From positions 62,001-126,000 of the forward strand of contig DATAWK010000027.1 of assembly GCA_036267255.1 (NCBI GenBank): DNA of 64,000 nt. Direction: 5' to 3'. Positions 60,827 through 64,000 of the stretch are shown one piece after another; within the stretch, counting starts at the first letter, position 1; every line of letters begins with the position of its first letter. The stretch comes from DATAWK01 sp036267255 (GTDB lineage Bacteria; Acidobacteriota; Terriglobia; Terriglobales; Acidobacteriaceae). The notes beneath the pieces are model-generated. The model was not told the DNA's origin and searched no databases. It saw only the letters and a program-made list of their open reading frames with translations. The position numbers and the translations under genes were made by a program.

Positions 60827-60908
60827 GAGCAGCCTGGACCTGATTTCCTACGATCGCGAATCGTCGATATGCGTTTTCTAATAACCTCAACCGAAAGGAA
60901 AAGCCGCA

Positions 60909-61217
60909 ATGAACTGGTATCACGCCATCTCTTGTTTCTTTGCCGGAATGTTTCTCGCCAATGCCGTGCCTCATTTTGTGCATGGCATTTCCGGTGATCG
61001 TTTCCCGACACCATTCTCCCATCCTCCCGGAAAAGGATTGTCCTCGCCAACGGTGAACGTTCTCTGGGCGCTCTTCAATCTGGTCGTCGGGACCATCCTG
61101 TTTCGTACTGGAAAGATTTCGAGCGAGAACGATCTGGCTCTTGTTCTCTTCTTTGCCGGTATTGCTGCTATCAGCATCCCGGCGAGCGTGAGCTTTCAAA
61201 AGAAGCAAGCCAGCTGA
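60909..61217 (+). CDS. Small membrane protein, unknown function
   Basis: This 102-residue protein has three likely membrane helices (about residues 4-24, 46-65 and 74-93). Conserved-looking polar residues lie between them (NAVPHFVHGISGDRFPTPF). AAAGGA precedes the ATG at a suitable distance. I recognise a conserved hypothetical family but no function. It lies 54 bases before the isochorismatase-like gene, and both sit between the two 39-base repeats. Confidence 0.7.
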   Translation: MNWYHAISCFFAGMFLANAVPHFVHGISGDRFPTPFSHPPGKGLSSPTVNVLWALFNLVVGTILFRTGKISSENDLALVLFFAGIAAISIPASVSFQKKQAS

Positions 61218-61271
61218 CTGGCTAAGCCAACCGGCGCAATGCACCGCAGCCCACAGCCGAAAGGGAAAATC

Positions 61272-61826
61272 ATGCCTCTCACGCAACTCGATCCCAACGC
61301 CGCATTGGTTGTGATTGATCTTCAAAAAGGCATCGTCGGTTTGACGACCGTGCATCCTGTTGCGGGGATCATCCAAAAAACTGCCCAGCTCGCGCGCGCT
61401 TTCCGTGAGCGCGGTCTGCCTGTAGTTCTCGTCAATGTGGCAGGTGTCGCTCCAGGTCGAGCCGACACCGTTCGCCCCAAATTTTCGTTTCCACCCGACT
61501 GGACCGAGCTTGTTCCTGAACTGGAGCAGCAACCCGGCGACATCCTGATTACCAAGCAACGAGTGGGCGCGTTCATTGGTACATCGTTGGACGATTCCTT
61601 ACGTCAGCGCGGTGTGACCCAGATTGTCTTGACGGGGGTTGCGACCAGTGCCGGCGTGGAAGCGACGGCCCGCAGTGCCTACGATCATGGCTACAACGTG
61701 GTGTTTGTCGCAGATGCCATGACCGATCGGGACGCCGATGCGCACCGTCACAGCATCGAGAAGATTTTCCCCAAACTCGGCGAGACCGACACAGCCGAAA
61801 ATGTATTGCAGCAATTGCGCGGTTGA
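61272..61826 (+). CDS. Isochorismatase-like hydrolase lacking the catalytic cysteine
   Basis: The start is ATG 61272, just after AAGGGAAA; the frame opens 11 codons earlier without a ribosome site. The 184-residue Rossmann-like hydrolase has Asp16 (VVIDLQKG) and Lys95 (ITKQRVGAF), two of the three catalytic residues of the cysteine-hydrolase superfamily. At the third position the motif reads GVATSAGVEATAR, with Gly128 where amidase members have cysteine. True isochorismatases also lack that cysteine, so a non-amidase hydrolase is likely; substrate unknown. Its stop lies at the first bases of the second 39-base repeat. Confidence 0.82.
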   Translation: MPLTQLDPNAALVVIDLQKGIVGLTTVHPVAGIIQKTAQLARAFRERGLPVVLVNVAGVAPGRADTVRPKFSFPPDWTELVPELEQQPGDILITKQRVGAFIGTSLDDSLRQRGVTQIVLTGVATSAGVEATARSAYDHGYNVVFVADAMTDRDADAHRHSIEKIFPKLGETDTAENVLQQLRG

Positions 61827-61863
61827 AATCGCTCGCATCTACGCCGACGAATCGACGGCGCAC
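61825..61863. repeat. Direct repeat, copy 2 (downstream of isochorismatase-like gene)
   Basis: This is the 37/39 match to 60654-60692. In one frame it still reads EIARIYADESTAH and continues open to 61944, as if it were the detached tail of a ligase gene. It has no start of its own and overlaps the isochorismatase-like stop, so it is a scar and not a gene. Confidence 0.9.
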
Positions 61864-62175
61864 CTGCGCGCGCTACAACCGGGCAAAGCTGTTTCTGCTG
61901 AAGGAAACACTTCGCGTCTGCCGCACATTCTGTTTAGAGCTTAGGAAAATTGGACCGGGTCCGTTTCCGAGTTGTATGTGACTTGGGCGCAGGGATGGCA
62001 GCAGAATCGAATAGTCATCGAATCCGTACCGCGAGGCTTATGAATCGCCGATTAAGAATATATAAGTAAGGCCACGCAGCGGGCGGAAAGTATCTACAAT
62101 GCGAAGTACCCCACTTTGAACGAATGCTGGCAGGCATTCATTGGGCGCTATCTCCCACGGAGGCTTCGACGCACG
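61864..62175. other. Non-coding stretch before the ADOP permease gene
   Basis: About 310 bases without a convincing gene. It begins with the decayed continuation of repeat copy 2, up to a stop at 61942-61944. An imperfect inverted repeat follows at 61944-61968, centred on GGACCGGGTCC, with no U-run. An AT-rich patch (AAGAATATATAAG near 62055) could hold a promoter -10, but I find no matching -35. GGAGG at 62159-62163 is the likely ribosome site of the permease gene. Confidence 0.6.
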
Positions 62176-64000
62176 ATGCATTGGTTTCGGACGCTCTTTA
62201 CGCGGAAGCGGATGTACAGCGATCGGCCTGAGGAGATGCAGCAGCATCTCGCGGAAAAAAAGGACGCGTTGACCGCAGCAGACCTCAGCCCGGAGGCAGC
62301 AGGGCATCGAGCCCATTACGAGTCCGGCAACAAGATGCTGGAAGCACGCAGCCGCGAAGCCTGGCAGTTTCCCGTGCTCGAAGGTGTTTGGGCAGACATA
62401 TTGTTCGCGCTGCGGCAGATACGGAAGTCGCCCGGCTTTGCGATGACCACCATTTTGACTCTGGCAATCGGAATCGGCGCCAACACGGCAGCCTTTGGCC
62501 TGTTGTACGCTGTTCTTTTGCGTAGTTTGCCGGTTTCAAATCCCCAACAGCTCGTGCGCCTGGAGCTTAGTAATAAGGCCATGGGCGTGGCCGACCCTGT
62601 CTTCTCCTATCCGGTGCTACAAGAGTTGCGGAAGGCGCAACACAGTCTGATTGATCTTTCAGGATGGGGCAGCAACCTGGTTTTTATCCGCGACAAAGAA
62701 GGCTCGCTCCGTTCCGAGAATGCGGAGTTTGTCACCGGGAATGCGTTTGGCCTGCTTGGTGTCCAGCCGTTCAAAGGACGCATGTTGACGCCTGCGGACG
62801 ACGTTCCTGGCGGCACGGAAGGCGGCTGGAATGTCGTGCTGAACTATGGCTACTGGAAAGATCATTTCCAGGGAGACCCGGACATCCTTGGCAAGCAGAT
62901 GACCATTACGAACCAGCAGGTCACAATCGTTGGTGTTGCTGCGCCGAATTTTGAAAGCGTCGTCATCGGGGACAGGCCGAAAGTGTATCTGCCGCTGCAT
63001 TTCATGAGCGTGACGCAACAAAATGCCCGGCAGGATTTACTGCACGACCCAATGGCGTTTTTCCTGTTTCCCATTGGTCGCCTGAAGCCGGGCGTGACGC
63101 TCCAGCAGGCAAATGCCAATATCGCTACGCTGAAAGATCCGATATTCCACTCATTGGTTCCACCCAACGCGCAAATGGCACTGTTCCTGAAACAGAGCAC
63201 GCTTCAGGTCGTATCGGCCAGGCATGGCTGGTCCTTTCTGAGCCTGGAGTATTTCAAGCCCTTAATGCTGGTCCAAGGCATTGCAGGCATTGTTTTGCTG
63301 TTGTGCTGCGTAAACATCTCCGGCCTGATGCTGGTCCGGATTTTTGCGCGTCGCCATGAATTCGCGGTACGCACTGCGCTGGGGTCGTCTCGCTTGCGTA
63401 TCGTTCGCCAAGCGCTTACAGAGGCATTTTTGCTGGCGTTTGCTGGCGGGGTCGTGGCCGTGACGCTGGCCTGGTTTTCGACGGGATTCCTCTCAGGATT
63501 TCTAACCAGTCCGGGGGCGGTTGAAAAAATCGTGTTGCGGCCCGATCCTTCGATGCTGCTGATGACTGGCTTGCTGGCCGTAGTCACCACGCTGCTCTTT
63601 GGCTCGATTCCGGCATTGCTGGCTGCGCGCTCCGATCCAGGCAGCCTATTGAAGTCCCGTACCGCAGCCAGCCGGTACAAAAATCTTGCCGGGCGCATCT
63701 TTGTGCCGATACAGATTGCGCTTTCGCTGCTGCTGGTGATTTCGGCCGGCCTGTTTGCCGAGAGCTTGATTCACCTTCGTAGCGAGCATACCGGCTTTAA
63801 TGCGCAACACGTAATGATCACCTGTGCACAGTTCCAGCGCATCAAGAAAACACCTGAGGAGATCGTCGGCATTTATCAGCAAATGGCAGAGCGGCTGAAT
63901 CAAATGCCGGGGATAGAATCCGCTGCCCTCACATGGGTAACTCCCATTACAGGAGAGAGCATACAAGGCGACTTTCGCGCCGTCGGAGATACGCCCAATC
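62176..64000 (+). CDS. Acidobacterial ADOP/MacB-like ABC permease (partial, runs off window)
   Basis: The first 608 residues of a large permease are visible, starting at ATG 62176 with GGAGG twelve bases upstream. Residues about 1-50 carry the acidobacterial leader (RPEEMQQHLAEK, LSPEAA). The next segment (ALRQIRKSPGFAMTTILTLA) leads to the first membrane helix with GIGANTAAF. A MacB-type periplasmic core domain (about 115-340) and the FtsX-like four-helix region follow, with RRHEFAVRTALG as the internal hallmark. The second half of the duplicated domain is beyond the edge. Such orphan permeases lack an adjacent ATPase; their substrates are unknown, and they are often paired with PadR regulators, none of which is seen here. 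Confidence 0.88.
   Translation, partial: MHWFRTLFTRKRMYSDRPEEMQQHLAEKKDALTAADLSPEAAGHRAHYESGNKMLEARSREAWQFPVLEGVWADILFALRQIRKSPGFAMTTILTLAIGIGANTAAFGLLYAVLLRSLPVSNPQQLVRLELSNKAMGVADPVFSYPVLQELRKAQHSLIDLSGWGSNLVFIRDKEGSLRSENAEFVTGNAFGLLGVQPFKGRMLTPADDVPGGTEGGWNVVLNYGYWKDHFQGDPDILGKQMTITNQQVTIVGVAAPNFESVVIGDRPKVYLPLHFMSVTQQNARQDLLHDPMAFFLFPIGRLKPGVTLQQANANIATLKDPIFHSLVPPNAQMALFLKQSTLQVVSARHGWSFLSLEYFKPLMLVQGIAGIVLLLCCVNISGLMLVRIFARRHEFAVRTALGSSRLRIVRQALTEAFLLAFAGGVVAVTLAWFSTGFLSGFLTSPGAVEKIVLRPDPSMLLMTGLLAVVTTLLFGSIPALLAARSDPGSLLKSRTAASRYKNLAGRIFVPIQIALSLLLVISAGLFAESLIHLRSEHTGFNAQHVMITCAQFQRIKKTPEEIVGIYQQMAERLNQMPGIESAALTWVTPITGESIQGDFRAVGDTPN

Noticed and set aside
61738..61944. Plus-strand open frame of 68 codons containing the second repeat
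   Set aside because: Its first half lies out of frame inside the isochorismatase-like gene and only the tail matches the ligase C-terminus, so it is a duplication scar and not a gene.
1..64000. CRISPR arrays, tRNA or rRNA genes, insertion sequences and prophage genes
   Set aside because: No regularly spaced repeats, cloverleaf-like segments, transposase motifs or phage structural genes were seen on either strand. The only integrase-like genes are the Xer pair, which lacks mobile-element context.

Overview
The window looks like a chromosome segment of an acidobacterium, probably family Acidobacteriaceae. The pointers are an acidobacterial VWFA-related protein (6331-8256), a MacB-like orphan permease of the acidobacterial ADOP type running off the right edge (62176-64000), a TonB-dependent receptor tail at the left edge, and a PRC/MgtE-N/CBS protein near an Nramp-like transporter. 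The sequence is moderately GC-rich and densely coded, with many 4-base ATGA overlaps. I see no rRNA, tRNA, CRISPR array, insertion sequence or prophage.

Layout. 1-4056: receptor tail, then a plus-strand run of a copper-domain/SCO lipoprotein, gluconokinase, a small membrane protein and an ABC exporter. 4065-13028: oligopeptidase B, the VWFA-related protein, a FetAB-type ABC pair, a Met-rich DUF4142 protein, a TPM/LemA pair, and a STAS plus anti-sigma-kinase pair behind a perfect bidirectional terminator. 13311-19641: a soluble MgtE-N/CBS protein and an Nramp-related transporter, separated by a glycosyltransferase-GMC oxidoreductase fusion and an aldo/keto reductase. 19664-27188: Nudix, BtuF-like and HAD genes, tandem XerD/XerC-type recombinases, and secA.

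27205-41692 is a carbohydrate island. It holds a cyclic-glucan-synthase-like protein without the usual GH94 end, translationally coupled to an ABC exporter, then a GH15 enzyme, TreZ and TreY (trehalose from maltodextrin), and a Tat-exported GH144/PF10091-like glucanase. 41903-44008 encodes the E1 beta and alpha subunits of a 2-oxoacid dehydrogenase.

44285-53422 is a complete nine-gene arginine operon (argR-C-B-D-F-G-H, an ArgA-like GNAT, argJ) on the minus strand. A near-consensus promoter lies upstream, and its -10 is embedded in an ARG-box palindrome. Glutamate synthase gltB is divergent from it. A TetR regulator and a long-chain acyl-CoA ligase follow. Next comes a two-gene module (small membrane protein, isochorismatase-like hydrolase) flanked by 39-base direct repeats derived from the 3' end of the ligase gene.

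The strongest candidates for something undescribed are the glycosyltransferase-GMC fusion with its reductase, and the putative beta-1,2-glucan make/export/degrade set beside trehalose synthesis. Two genes (treZ and the TetR gene) have conserved N-termini that extend upstream of every ATG, GTG or TTG, implying non-canonical starts or small indels. All functions are assigned by reading motifs; no database search was run.
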